The position numbers and the translations under genes were made by a program. 7,249 bases of DNA, from contig CAYVCP010000029.1 of assembly GCA_964450565.1 (NCBI GenBank), positions 1-7,249 on the forward strand, given 5' to 3'. The DNA is from CAYVCP01 sp964450565 (lineage in GTDB: Bacteria > Patescibacteriota > Minisyncoccia > Minisyncoccales > CG1-02-41-26). The stretch's first letter is position 1; each line of letters starts with the position of its first letter. Shown here piece by piece: positions 1-6,353 of this stretch. A model generated the notes under the pieces. It ran no database searches and was not told the DNA's origin. It was given only the letters and a program-made list of their open reading frames with translations.

Positions 1-1
1 C

Positions 2-82
2 TTTCAATTTCAAGAGGATATGACTTCTCATATTAAATTAATTATAGCAAGAAATAGAGGATATGAGGTGTGGATAACTTAA
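2..82 (+). CDS. C-terminal fragment of an unidentified protein (5' end outside window)
   Basis: Reading from base 2, one + strand frame stays open from the window edge to TAA at 80-82, giving 26 residues that end in RNRGYEVWIT. The other two + frames are closed by stops within the first 36 bases. The peptide mixes a hydrophobic stretch (IKLIIA) with charged residues and looks protein-like, but it is too short to assign to a family. Its TAA overlaps the stop of the convergent exchanger gene (TAA on the - strand, 79-81), so the two genes would share the TTAA at 79-82. A frame of this length could stay open by chance in DNA this AT-rich, so the call is tentative. Confidence 0.4.
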   Translation, partial: FQFQEDMTSHIKLIIARNRGYEVWIT

Positions 83-1035
83 TAGATTATAATTTGAGTT
101 ATAACAAACAAAAGGTAAATAAAAAGTAACGCAATAGCTTCTTTTCTGTTAATAGACTTCTCTGTTCTTATAAAAATAGCAAAAAAGAAAGCTGTTATAA
201 CTACAAAAATCATACCAGCTATATAGGGTGAAAAAGAAAAAATAGTAATAGGGGTAATTAAAATAGTTACTCCTAAAACTAAAGTAGAATTCACAATAAC
301 AGATCCCATTAAATTACCTAAAATCATATCTTTATGATCTAAAGAGGCTGCTTTAACACTAAAAATAATTTCAGGAAGATTTGTGCCCAAAGCAACTAGA
401 AGAATACTGATTAAGAGAATAGGAAGGTTAAAAAATAAGGCAATGTCTTTTGAAGACCACACTATACCTTCAGCTGAAATAAGTAACAAAAGGATAAAGA
501 AAAGAAATAAAAAAAGAACTTTCCAAAAACCAGAGCTCAGAGAAAGGTCTTTCTTAGTCCCCTTTTTTGTATCTTCACAAAAAATATCTTTCTTTTGAGC
601 AATATTCCAAACGTAGAAAGAAAGAAGCAAGAGAAGGATTATTCCGTCAATCCTATTTAAAATACCATCAGCCATTAAAACAACAGGAGTTATTCCAATA
701 ACAATAGTAAAGATAGAAGTTCTTTGAGACATTGCTGATTTCGCCTTTATACCTCCGGTAATTAATATAGCGATAGAAAGAGCTAATGTTAAATTAATTA
801 TATTACTTCCGAACACATTACCTAAAGAAATTTCAGGACTTTTGTGGAAAGCAGACATAATTCCCACAAAGAGCTCTGGTAAAGAAGAAATAAAAGCCAT
901 TAAAAGAAAAGCTGTTGTAAACTCTGTCCACTTTAAGAACTTAGCTATTTTAGCTAAATATTTTACTGACTCAGATCCAGCTTTAATGAGAACCACACAA
1001 GAAACAATAAAAAGAATAACAGAATAAATTATCAT
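79..1035 (-). CDS. CaCA-family cation/Ca2+ exchanger (YrbG / NCX_Mj-like)
   Basis: This is a 318-residue integral membrane antiporter of the Ca2+:cation antiporter family, which uses a Na+ or H+ gradient to expel Ca2+. Its length matches bacterial and archaeal members (about 300-325). Both inverted alpha-repeats are visible. Repeat 1 is at about 40-91, with SSLPE at 50-54, LGNVFGSN at 71-78 and N81. Repeat 2 is at about 205-257, with GTNLPE at 217-222, LGNLMGS at 239-245 and N249. E54 and E222 match the paired ion-binding glutamates of the family. By spacing, N219 and N249 fall where NCX_Mj has Ser210 and Asp240, so ion stoichiometry or selectivity may differ. A lysine-rich hydrophilic loop (about 147-172) joins the two halves of roughly five helices each. 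The ATG overlaps the stop of the upstream Ca2+-ATPase gene as ATGA (1032-1035), with no clear Shine-Dalgarno, which points to translational coupling. The family call is secure; the coupling ion is not known. Confidence 0.9.
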   Translation of the reverse strand: MIIYSVILFIVSCVVLIKAGSESVKYLAKIAKFLKWTEFTTAFLLMAFISSLPELFVGIMSAFHKSPEISLGNVFGSNIINLTLALSIAILITGGIKAKSAMSQRTSIFTIVIGITPVVLMADGILNRIDGIILLLLLSFYVWNIAQKKDIFCEDTKKGTKKDLSLSSGFWKVLFLFLFFILLLLISAEGIVWSSKDIALFFNLPILLISILLVALGTNLPEIIFSVKAASLDHKDMILGNLMGSVIVNSTLVLGVTILITPITIFSFSPYIAGMIFVVITAFFFAIFIRTEKSINRKEAIALLFIYLLFVITQIIIY

Positions 1036-3641
1036 AGATTTGTCTCATGTCTTGCGATAAAATAATACTTTACGCTTTCAATTAATAAAGAGTTTAAAAT
1101 ACCAAAACCAATCAGAAGTAAAATATCAAAAAAACCTAAAGATACTGTCTGTAAAAGATTTTGGAGAACTGGTATATAAATAGCTCCAAAAAGAGCTATT
1201 CCTCCCAACAGAAAAGAAATCAGTAAAAGTTTGTTTGAAAGAATATTTATTCTCCATATATTTTTTCTTAAACTTTTACATGAAAAAACATAAAATAAAG
1301 AATCAATAGTTAAAGCAACAAACATCATGGTCCTTATATAATCTATATTAGTTTCTCCGTGTTTATTAAGAAGCCAAAAGAAAAGCCCTAAAAGAACTAA
1401 GTCAGTTAGAACACCAATAGCAAAGATAATAACTTTCATTTCTCTTGTTAAAAGAGGGTGCTTGTGATTTTGAGGTTTTTGTTGCATTAAATCTTTTTCT
1501 TTTGGTTCAAAAGCTAACGCAATATTTGGCAAGCCATCTTCGATTAAATTAATCCATAAGATTTGGACAGCAGTAACAGCCAAAGGTACCCTTAAAACGA
1601 TACCAACAGATATTAAAACTACTTCAGAAAAACTATCAGATAAGATATAAGTGATAACTTTCCTAATATTATCCAAAATAGCTCGCCCTTCTTCAATGGC
1701 AGAAACTATTACAGAGAAATTATCATCTAAAAGAACTAAATCAGAAGCTTCTTTCGCTACATCTGTTCCAGAACCTAAAGAAACTCCAATATCAGCTTTC
1801 TTTAAAGCAGGAGCATCATTGATTCCGTCTCCTGTCATAGCAACAACATGATGCTTTTTTTGCCATGCTGCTATTATTCTTAACTTATGTTTTGGTTCTA
1901 CGCGAGCGAAAACATCAATATGATTTAATCTTTTAGATAACTGCTCTTCTGATAATTCATCAAGCTCTTTACCAATCATAACATTTTCTTTTTTCGTCCT
2001 AAGGTTTAACTCTCTAGCAACTGATTTTGCTGTTAAAAGATGATCTCCTGTTACCATAACAACTTTCATCCCTGCTTTTTGACAGATTGCCATAGCCTTT
2101 TTTGCTTCTTTCCTAACAGGATCTTTTAACCCAATAAAACCAGCAAAAATTAATCCTTTGACATCTTCTTTTGTAATCTCATCTTTTTTAATGTTTTTAT
2201 AAGCAAAAGCAACGACTCTTAATCCTTTTGACGTTAAATTATTTAACTGATCAGTTAAATGTTCAATTGTCTTTTTATTTATCTTTGTTTGTGTTTTGCC
2301 CTTTAGTTTAGAGCTTAATTCAATAATCTTTTCTGGAGCTCCAGAAACATACATTATATTATCCCCTTTCTTTTGATGAAGGCTTGCAATAAATTTATTT
2401 TCTGTATTAAATCCTATCTCACCTATCCTGGGAAATTGTTTTAAAAGTTCTGGCTGTAAAACACCACCTCCTTGCGCTCCTTCTATTAGTGCTTTATCTG
2501 TGGGTCTTCCTATAATTTTCCATTTCTTTAATTTCTCCTTAGGATTTTCTACAATAGCCTCGTTTGCTAAACAAGCAATAGTTTGAATTAACTTCTTATC
2601 AAAACCTATAAACTCACATGCTTCCATTTTTCCCTCTGTCAAAGTGAGTGTTTTATCTGTTGCAATAACAGAAGTAGATCCTAATGTTTCAGCAGAATAG
2701 AGATTTCTTACCAGTCCTTTCTTTTTTAATATTCTTTGCATACCGAGAGCTAAAATAACAGTCATGGCTATGGGTAACCCTTCTGGAATGGCAGCTACAG
2801 CTACAGCTACCGATGTCACAAACATTTCAATAAAATCTCTTTGAAAGAGAATGCCTTCTATAAAAATAAAAACGCAAATAAGGGTAATAATAACACCAAG
2901 AATTTTAGAAAAATGAGTAATCTTCTTTTGGTAAGGAGTTTTTTCTTCCTTTTGTTCTTTCAGCATACCAGCCACCTTGCCTATTTCTGTTTTTTTACCA
3001 ACCCGAACAACAATAGCTTTTGCCTCTCCTTCTTCAACAACAGTTCCCATAAAAACCATATTACTCCTTTCAGCTAAAGAGGTATTTTTTTTCAAGACAA
3101 CTTCCTTTTTCTCGGAAGATAGCCACTCCCCTGTTAAAGAAGATTCGTTAACTTTTAAATTTAAGCAAGATACTATTCTCGCATCAGCAGGTACTTTGTG
3201 CCCTGATTTCAAAATAATAATATCTCCTGCAACTAAATTTTCTTGTAAAATCTGCTTCTCTTTTCCATCCCTTAACACTATGGCTTTTACTTTTAAAATC
3301 TTTTTTAAAGCCCTAAGTGTATTTGAAGCCTTAAATTCCTGAAAATATCCTACTGTCGTGTTTAAAAAAACAGCTCCAAAAATAACTAAAGAGTCTGTAT
3401 ATTCTCTCAAAACTAAAGTAATAATTCCAGCTACAGCTAGAATATAAATAAGAGGACTTTTTAATTGAAAAAGAAATATTTTTATTCTCGATACTGGCTT
3501 TTCTTCTGGAAGTTTATTGTAACCAAATCTTTGCCTAATCTCAACTTCTTTTCCATCTAGTCCTTTTTCTATATTTGTTTTAAGAACCTCTGCTACCCTA
3601 TCAACGTCCAAAGCATACCAGTGATAATTTTTTGTTGTCAT
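1032..3641 (-). CDS. P2-type calcium-transporting ATPase with variant catalytic motifs
   Basis: An 869-residue HAD-type cation pump, full length for the bacterial SERCA/PMCA-like group. In order it has an N-terminal cation-ATPase domain (about 5-70), M1-M2, the actuator domain with TGE at 170-172, M3-M4 with PEGLP at 286-290, the phosphorylation site DKT at 329-331, and the nucleotide-binding domain with GAPE at 434-437. A TGDHLLTA motif, the GDGIND hinge at 604-609 and M5-M10 follow. Transport-site residues E287 (M4), N698 and D702 (M6) match SERCA Glu309, Asn796 and Asp800. E673 matches Glu771, but Asn768 is replaced by S670 and Thr799 by E701. Site II therefore looks intact while site I is altered, so one Ca2+ per cycle is plausible. 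Three positions are unusual: L332 replaces Gly in DKTGT, W173 replaces Ser in TGES, and S433 replaces the Lys of KGAPE. It lies 63 bases downstream of the methyltransferase and overlaps the exchanger by ATGA. Family call firm; Ca2+ specificity inferred from M4/M6 and the neighbouring exchanger. Confidence 0.93.
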   Translation of the reverse strand: MTTKNYHWYALDVDRVAEVLKTNIEKGLDGKEVEIRQRFGYNKLPEEKPVSRIKIFLFQLKSPLIYILAVAGIITLVLREYTDSLVIFGAVFLNTTVGYFQEFKASNTLRALKKILKVKAIVLRDGKEKQILQENLVAGDIIILKSGHKVPADARIVSCLNLKVNESSLTGEWLSSEKKEVVLKKNTSLAERSNMVFMGTVVEEGEAKAIVVRVGKKTEIGKVAGMLKEQKEEKTPYQKKITHFSKILGVIITLICVFIFIEGILFQRDFIEMFVTSVAVAVAAIPEGLPIAMTVILALGMQRILKKKGLVRNLYSAETLGSTSVIATDKTLTLTEGKMEACEFIGFDKKLIQTIACLANEAIVENPKEKLKKWKIIGRPTDKALIEGAQGGGVLQPELLKQFPRIGEIGFNTENKFIASLHQKKGDNIMYVSGAPEKIIELSSKLKGKTQTKINKKTIEHLTDQLNNLTSKGLRVVAFAYKNIKKDEITKEDVKGLIFAGFIGLKDPVRKEAKKAMAICQKAGMKVVMVTGDHLLTAKSVARELNLRTKKENVMIGKELDELSEEQLSKRLNHIDVFARVEPKHKLRIIAAWQKKHHVVAMTGDGINDAPALKKADIGVSLGSGTDVAKEASDLVLLDDNFSVIVSAIEEGRAILDNIRKVITYILSDSFSEVVLISVGIVLRVPLAVTAVQILWINLIEDGLPNIALAFEPKEKDLMQQKPQNHKHPLLTREMKVIIFAIGVLTDLVLLGLFFWLLNKHGETNIDYIRTMMFVALTIDSLFYVFSCKSLRKNIWRINILSNKLLLISFLLGGIALFGAIYIPVLQNLLQTVSLGFFDILLLIGFGILNSLLIESVKYYFIARHETNL

Positions 3642-3660
3642 GTTTTCTTAGTATAACAAA
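3642..3660 (-). promoter_or_regulatory. Possible extended -10 promoter directly before the Ca2+-ATPase gene
   Basis: On the - strand, TGTTATACT (3658-3650) fits an extended -10 element (TG-n-TATACT, one mismatch to TATAAT). No convincing -35 lies 16-18 bases upstream. Transcription would start near 3643, almost at the ATG, giving a nearly leaderless message. This would agree with the lack of a clear Shine-Dalgarno (only AAGAAA sits before the ATG). The alternative is simple read-through from the methyltransferase gene 63 bases upstream. Confidence 0.3.
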
Positions 3661-3704
3661 AAAAAGAATAAGGTTATAGTAATGTTTTCACTATTTTTAA
3701 AAAC

Positions 3705-4646
3705 CTACTCTTTAACTAAAACAACTTCCAAATAGCTTCCGGGTTTCATCTTTGATAAAAGATTGGTTTTCTCTAAAAAAAAGTTGGTCAATAAGAAAAT
3801 AGCTGAAGAAAAACGATTGAATCTTATCCTATTGTGCCTATGAAAAAAATTACCTTTTTTAATACATAAAAAATCACTTAGCCTTACATCAATATTATTA
3901 TCTGTTTTAATTGATTCTATTTTAAAACCGTACTTCTTAGCAAATGCTTTAAAAGACTTAAAGTTAAACATATTGATATGAGCTATAGATTGTACATGAA
4001 TATGTTTTTGTTTTAAAATTCTCATACTCAAAGAATCCATAAAAGGACAGCCAATAAACACTTTTCCATCTTTATTTAATAATTTATGTACTTTTTTAAA
4101 TAGGTCGAAAGAAGCCAAGTGCTCTATGACTTGATGTAAAATAATACAATCATAACTACTGTCTTCCAAGGCTTCTATGTTTTTGGTTATTTTAACTCCA
4201 AACAAGTCTCTGCCAATTTTTGATATATACTCATTTAATTCTATGCCTTCGACAGAACCAAAGTAATCTTTGAAGTGATATAATGTTCTGCCAAATCCAC
4301 ACCCTATATCTAAAAGATTACCTCTGTTTTTTACTGATTTAAGAATCCTTTTTTCTTGTGGATCTAGTTCTTTAGTCTTTTGAATATTAGTATTTCTCCA
4401 ACCCTCTTCATATTTCTTATTGTTTTCGTAAAAAGTATCTGTGTCTGGTAAAATATTTTTAATGTAAGTGAGTCCACACTTCTTGCATTTTACAAAAACA
4501 TACTTAGCTTTCGGCAAAGCAATGTCTTGATTATCTATACCACAAATAGGACAGTTCCTTTTTATCCCATGGTATTTTAGTTCTTTTCTTGCGAAGGTAT
4601 CAAGATCATTAAAATAATTTATTGTTTTTTCTCTTGTATTAGACAT
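3705..4646 (-). CDS. Class I SAM-dependent methyltransferase with N-terminal zinc ribbon
   Basis: A 313-residue predicted cytoplasmic methyltransferase. Residues about 30-60 carry two Cys pairs (C32/C35 in CPICG and C54/C57 in CKKCGL), a zinc-ribbon layout seen at the N-terminus of many Methyltransf_13/23-type enzymes. The SAM-binding Rossmann core follows, with motif I LLDIGCGFGRTL at 111-122, an acidic strand-2 end at EGIELN (133-138) and DCIILHQVIEHL at 166-177. The HQVIEH string is typical of the Methyltransf_23 group. The C-terminal third (about 200-313) is basic and shows no motif I recognise. Such proteins often modify sugars or lipid-linked surface intermediates, but the substrate cannot be read here. 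It lies 112 bases downstream of the HD gene and 63 bases upstream of the ATPase gene, all on one strand, so cotranscription is plausible without implying a shared function. No Shine-Dalgarno is visible before the ATG. Confidence 0.85.
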   Translation of the reverse strand: MSNTREKTINYFNDLDTFARKELKYHGIKRNCPICGIDNQDIALPKAKYVFVKCKKCGLTYIKNILPDTDTFYENNKKYEEGWRNTNIQKTKELDPQEKRILKSVKNRGNLLDIGCGFGRTLYHFKDYFGSVEGIELNEYISKIGRDLFGVKITKNIEALEDSSYDCIILHQVIEHLASFDLFKKVHKLLNKDGKVFIGCPFMDSLSMRILKQKHIHVQSIAHINMFNFKSFKAFAKKYGFKIESIKTDNNIDVRLSDFLCIKKGNFFHRHNRIRFNRFSSAIFLLTNFFLEKTNLLSKMKPGSYLEVVLVKE

Positions 4647-4758
4647 GGTTTAACTATTAGATTTTCGCAATTAGAACACAAAGGGTCTAATGTGAAAAAT
4701 CCCACCTCTTAATTAGGTTCGTAAAATATATTAACAGCACAACTAATTCATAAAAGAG

Positions 4759-5436
4759 TTATAACTCCCCTTTTATTTCTTTCTCTAATCTATTAAGAAA
4801 TTCAATAGAAAATTGCATCCTTTCTTTCGCAATCTTTTTAGCTTTTTTTGTATATAAAAGATCAATAATATATTTATCTTTAGTTTCCCAATTGATTTGT
4901 GGGCTATGCTTTGTTTTGTCTTGTATTCTACCCTTTATACTTCCCCCTAAATTTTCTTTAGCATATTCTTCAATGTTATCAACTTTTTTATAAATATTGG
5001 CCTTATTTTTACCCACCCAAGCAAACGCTCTTGCAATCCCAATAGCTCCTAAGGTTTCCAATTTATCTGCATCAAAAATAATCTCAGCTTCTTTTGTTTT
5101 CGGCTCTCTATTGTTTCTATATCTATGAGATAAAATACAGTCTTGAATATGCTTTATTTTCTCTTCCTTGTAACCTAATTCTTTTAGAATAGGTTCAGCC
5201 ATTTTAGCTGATTCAACGGCATGGTCTGTGTTCCCTGAAGAATCATTCATTTCTCTTTCCCCTCCTATATCATGTAAAATTGCTGCAGCTTCAATAACTT
5301 CTAAGTCAACGTTCTCTGATTTAGCTATTCTTACAGCTAAATTATAGACTCTCATGACGTGATCAAAATTATGAGCAGGACATTGAGAAAGCTCTTTCTT
5401 TACAATTTCTTTTATTACCTCTATTTTATTTTGCAT
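4759..5436 (-). CDS. HD-domain metal-dependent phosphohydrolase (YpgQ/YedJ-like)
   Basis: A 225-residue soluble, mostly helical protein of the HD superfamily. The metal-site residues are visible: H26 (in HNFDHVMRV), H55-D56 in AAILHDIGG, H72 and H104 in CILSHRYR, and the late aspartate in FDADKLETLGAIGIARAF (D122 and D124). The DADKLxxLGAIGIARAF block is characteristic of the YpgQ/YedJ group. In that group B. subtilis YpgQ has been characterised as a metal-dependent nucleotide pyrophosphatase; applying this activity here is inference. Length fits the family (about 200-230). The ATG follows an extremely AT-rich leader, and an AGGA lies too far upstream (about 18 bases) to serve as a normal ribosome-binding site. 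It appears to be the first confident gene of the leftward group, with the 42-codon ORF and the TTGACA promoter upstream. Confidence 0.88.
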   Translation of the reverse strand: MQNKIEVIKEIVKKELSQCPAHNFDHVMRVYNLAVRIAKSENVDLEVIEAAAILHDIGGEREMNDSSGNTDHAVESAKMAEPILKELGYKEEKIKHIQDCILSHRYRNNREPKTKEAEIIFDADKLETLGAIGIARAFAWVGKNKANIYKKVDNIEEYAKENLGGSIKGRIQDKTKHSPQINWETKDKYIIDLLYTKKAKKIAKERMQFSIEFLNRLEKEIKGEL

Positions 5437-5542
5437 AATATAATAATATCATATTCCTATTTTAAAATTTTAATAATATTTTGTCCACTGTATTGACACC
5501 CTTTTTAAAAAATAAAAAGGTATATTACTTAATTAATATCCC
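5437..5542. other. AT-rich spacer upstream of the HD gene
   Basis: This spacer holds one copy of the 8-mer CAATACAG (- strand, 5496-5489) and a weak 7-bp A/T-rich hairpin (CCTTTTT at 5500-5506 with AAAAAGG at 5514-5520). The hairpin has no U-tract on either strand, so I do not call it a terminator. Several TATA-like strings on the - strand could act as -10 boxes for the HD gene, but none pairs with a clear -35. Confidence 0.5.
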
Positions 5543-5671
5543 CTAATTTAGTTTATATAAAAATAAATGAGATAGCTCCCTTTGCCCTCTAATCCCATGA
5601 ACATAGCAATCACCTACTACGACCTCTTGTTTAAGATTGTTTTCTTTAATTAAACTCTCAGTCAAATTCAT
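5543..5671 (-). CDS. Small ORF of unknown function (42 aa)
   Basis: ATG at 5671-5669 is preceded by AAAGGA with a six-base spacer (TCTGAT), which is good ribosome-binding geometry. The frame runs 42 codons to TAG (5545-5543). The product is hydrophilic at first (MNLTESLIKENNLK), then has a VVVGDCYVHGI segment (17-27) and a basic and hydrophobic tail ending YKLN. The same frame is open further upstream to a TAG inside the 5735-5760 hairpin, so a TTG start at 5704 (53 residues) is possible. No family is recognised. It sits between the TTGACA promoter with its early hairpin and the HD gene, so it could be a leader-type gene, a small independent protein or a decayed remnant. A + strand frame overlaps it but has no visible start signals. 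Confidence 0.35.
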   Translation of the reverse strand: MNLTESLIKENNLKQEVVVGDCYVHGIRGQRELSHLFLYKLN

Positions 5672-5721
5672 ATCAGATCCTTTCGATCCAAAAGCGAGAT
5701 ACAACGATCCTTTTTCTGCTG

Positions 5722-5760
5722 TGATAAAAGAAAACTACCCTTGCCCGAAGGCAGGGGTAG
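5722..5760 (-). terminator. UUCG-capped hairpin with U-tract (attenuator or terminator)
   Basis: Read on the - strand, CTACCCCTGCC (5760-5750) pairs with GGCAAGGGTAG (5745-5735) around a TTCG tetraloop. This gives 11 pairs including one G-U, followed by TTTTCTTTTATC. C(UUCG)G is an exceptionally stable loop and the U-tract faces leftward only; on the + strand the hairpin is followed by TGCTCATAG, which is not a terminator. The previous leftward gene already has its own terminator at 5934-5978. This one sits about ten bases downstream of a predicted start site, so it may act as an attenuator for the genes to its left or may end a short RNA. Confidence 0.75.
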
Positions 5761-5776
5761 TGCTCATAGTAGTTAC

Positions 5777-5805
5777 AATACAGCAAGATAATTATGGTTT
5801 GTCAA
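5777..5805 (-). promoter_or_regulatory. Leftward sigma-70-type promoter
   Basis: A perfect -35 TTGACA (5805-5800) is followed after 17 bases by TGTATT (5782-5777), a 4/6 match to TATAAT. The predicted start is near 5770. It would drive the hairpin at 5735-5760, the 42-codon ORF and possibly the HD gene. The -10 is embedded in a CTGTATTG site (5783-5776), the reverse complement of the repeated CAATACAG motif, so it may be regulated by a DNA-binding protein. Confidence 0.5.
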
Positions 5806-5837
5806 CAATGATCTGTGGAAAAATTATATGTAGACTA

Positions 5838-5845
5838 CTGTATTG
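5838..5845 (-). repeat. CAATACAG repeat, upstream copy (three copies in 5489-5845)
   Basis: The 8-mer CAATACAG occurs three times in about 360 bases: - strand at 5845-5838, + strand at 5776-5783 (over the promoter -10) and - strand at 5496-5489. The first two face each other, 62 bases apart centre to centre, or about six helical turns. The placement suggests operator sites for a regulator, but the short length leaves chance possible. Confidence 0.35.
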
Positions 5846-5933
5846 AGATTTTGAACCCCTTTACGAGAGAGATTCAACGTTGGAGTAGTGTTATTCCGCA
5901 GCTAATTTAGCATTAAACCCATAAAATATTATA

Positions 5934-5978
5934 TAAAAAATAAACAAATAGCACCAGTTAATTTTTCTACCGGTGCTA
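5934..5978 (-). terminator. Intrinsic terminator of the LeuA-like gene
   Basis: On the - strand TAGCACC (5978-5972) pairs with GGTGCTA (5955-5949), with one further G-C pair beyond a mismatch and a loop of about 12 bases. It is followed by TTTGTTTATTTTTT. It begins 10 bases after the stop codon of the gene at 5989-6345. Confidence 0.75.
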
Positions 5979-5988
5979 CTCGACAAAT

Positions 5989-6345
5989 CTATGTTTTAGA
6001 ACCGTAAAAGTGGAAAGAGCGCACAAACGTCTTTAAGCTTTTTACTGCAGAACTAATCCCAGTAATCGCTACCTCTTCTTCTATAAGGCTACGCCATTCT
6101 CCTTTGTCTTGTATTCTTATAAAAATTTGAGCAACTTGACTGCCGAGACGAATCCTAGGATTAAGCTCTTTTATTTTTAACACATGCCGGAAACAGACTA
6201 TTTCACATTGTGGAAGTTTCTTAAAGATATGCCTTGCTGCATTCTTAACCGCCATTGTTATATTTTTTTGAGGGATTAAACATCTCTCTTGATCTAGAGC
6301 GATGACATAAAACTCTCCAGTTTTCCTTAAAAACAACTCAATCAT
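5989..6345 (-). CDS. Small protein resembling the LeuA (alpha-isopropylmalate synthase) regulatory domain
   Basis: An 118-residue soluble protein. The start is ATG at 6345-6343, chosen because a perfect AAGGAGGT (6361-6354) lies nine bases upstream of it; a TTG 11 codons earlier (6378) is in frame but would put this Shine-Dalgarno inside the gene. No catalytic motif is visible. Residues about 32-111 recall the LeuA dimerisation/allosteric fold: a helix (AVKNAARHIFKKL, 32-44), strands through HVLKIKEL (54-61) and SQVAQIFIRIQDKGEW (69-84), then a V-x3-GI-x2-AVKSLK-type helix (92-105) where LeuA has its V-D-T-D-I-x-x-A-S-x-K-A segment. Length fits a stand-alone domain without the synthase barrel, and no leucine gene is visible nearby. 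The similarity is by eye and the leucine-binding motif is not conserved, so function stays open. It is a single-gene unit with its own RBS and terminator. Confidence 0.7.
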   Translation of the reverse strand: MIELFLRKTGEFYVIALDQERCLIPQKNITMAVKNAARHIFKKLPQCEIVCFRHVLKIKELNPRIRLGSQVAQIFIRIQDKGEWRSLIEEEVAITGISSAVKSLKTFVRSFHFYGSKT

Positions 6346-6353
6346 TTTATTAT

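Larger units (their letters stand above)
5672..5988. other. Regulatory non-coding stretch between the small ORF and the LeuA-like gene
   Basis: No convincing protein gene is seen on either strand here. From right to left it holds the terminator of the LeuA-like gene (5934-5978), a stem of nine pairs that forms fully only in leftward RNA because of two G-U pairs (5851-5859 with 5869-5877), and two CAATACAG copies. It also holds a relaxed DnaA-like 9-mer (TTTTCCACA, - strand 5822-5814), the TTGACA promoter and the UUCG hairpin. Confidence 0.55.

Noticed and set aside
13..66. 11-base direct repeat AGAGGATATGA at 13-23 and 56-66
   Set aside because: The copies are in different reading frames of the probable gene fragment, have no dyad or gene end attached, and are short enough to be chance in AT/purine-rich DNA.
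2977..3342. 121-codon + strand frame inside the ATPase gene, and other shadows at 383-598, 842-1027, 1651-1851 and 2841-3077
   Set aside because: They are antisense to strongly conserved coding sequence and their translations show no domain features.
5484..5501. Resemblance of GTCAATACAGTGGACA (- strand) to some IS3-type insertion sequence ends
   Set aside because: There is no matching inverted end, target duplication or transposase in the window.
5480..5526. Rightward TTGACA (5493-5498) with TATATT (5521-5526)
   Set aside because: The spacer is 22 bases, too long for a sigma-70 promoter, and there is no rightward gene.
5637..5846. + strand frame of 69 codons
   Set aside because: It runs across the UUCG hairpin, the leftward promoter and the small leftward ORF, has no Shine-Dalgarno and reads like composition noise.
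5836..5900. tRNA-like GGTTCAAA on the - strand
   Set aside because: There is no acceptor stem, D-arm or anticodon arm in register, only the isolated 5851-5877 stem.
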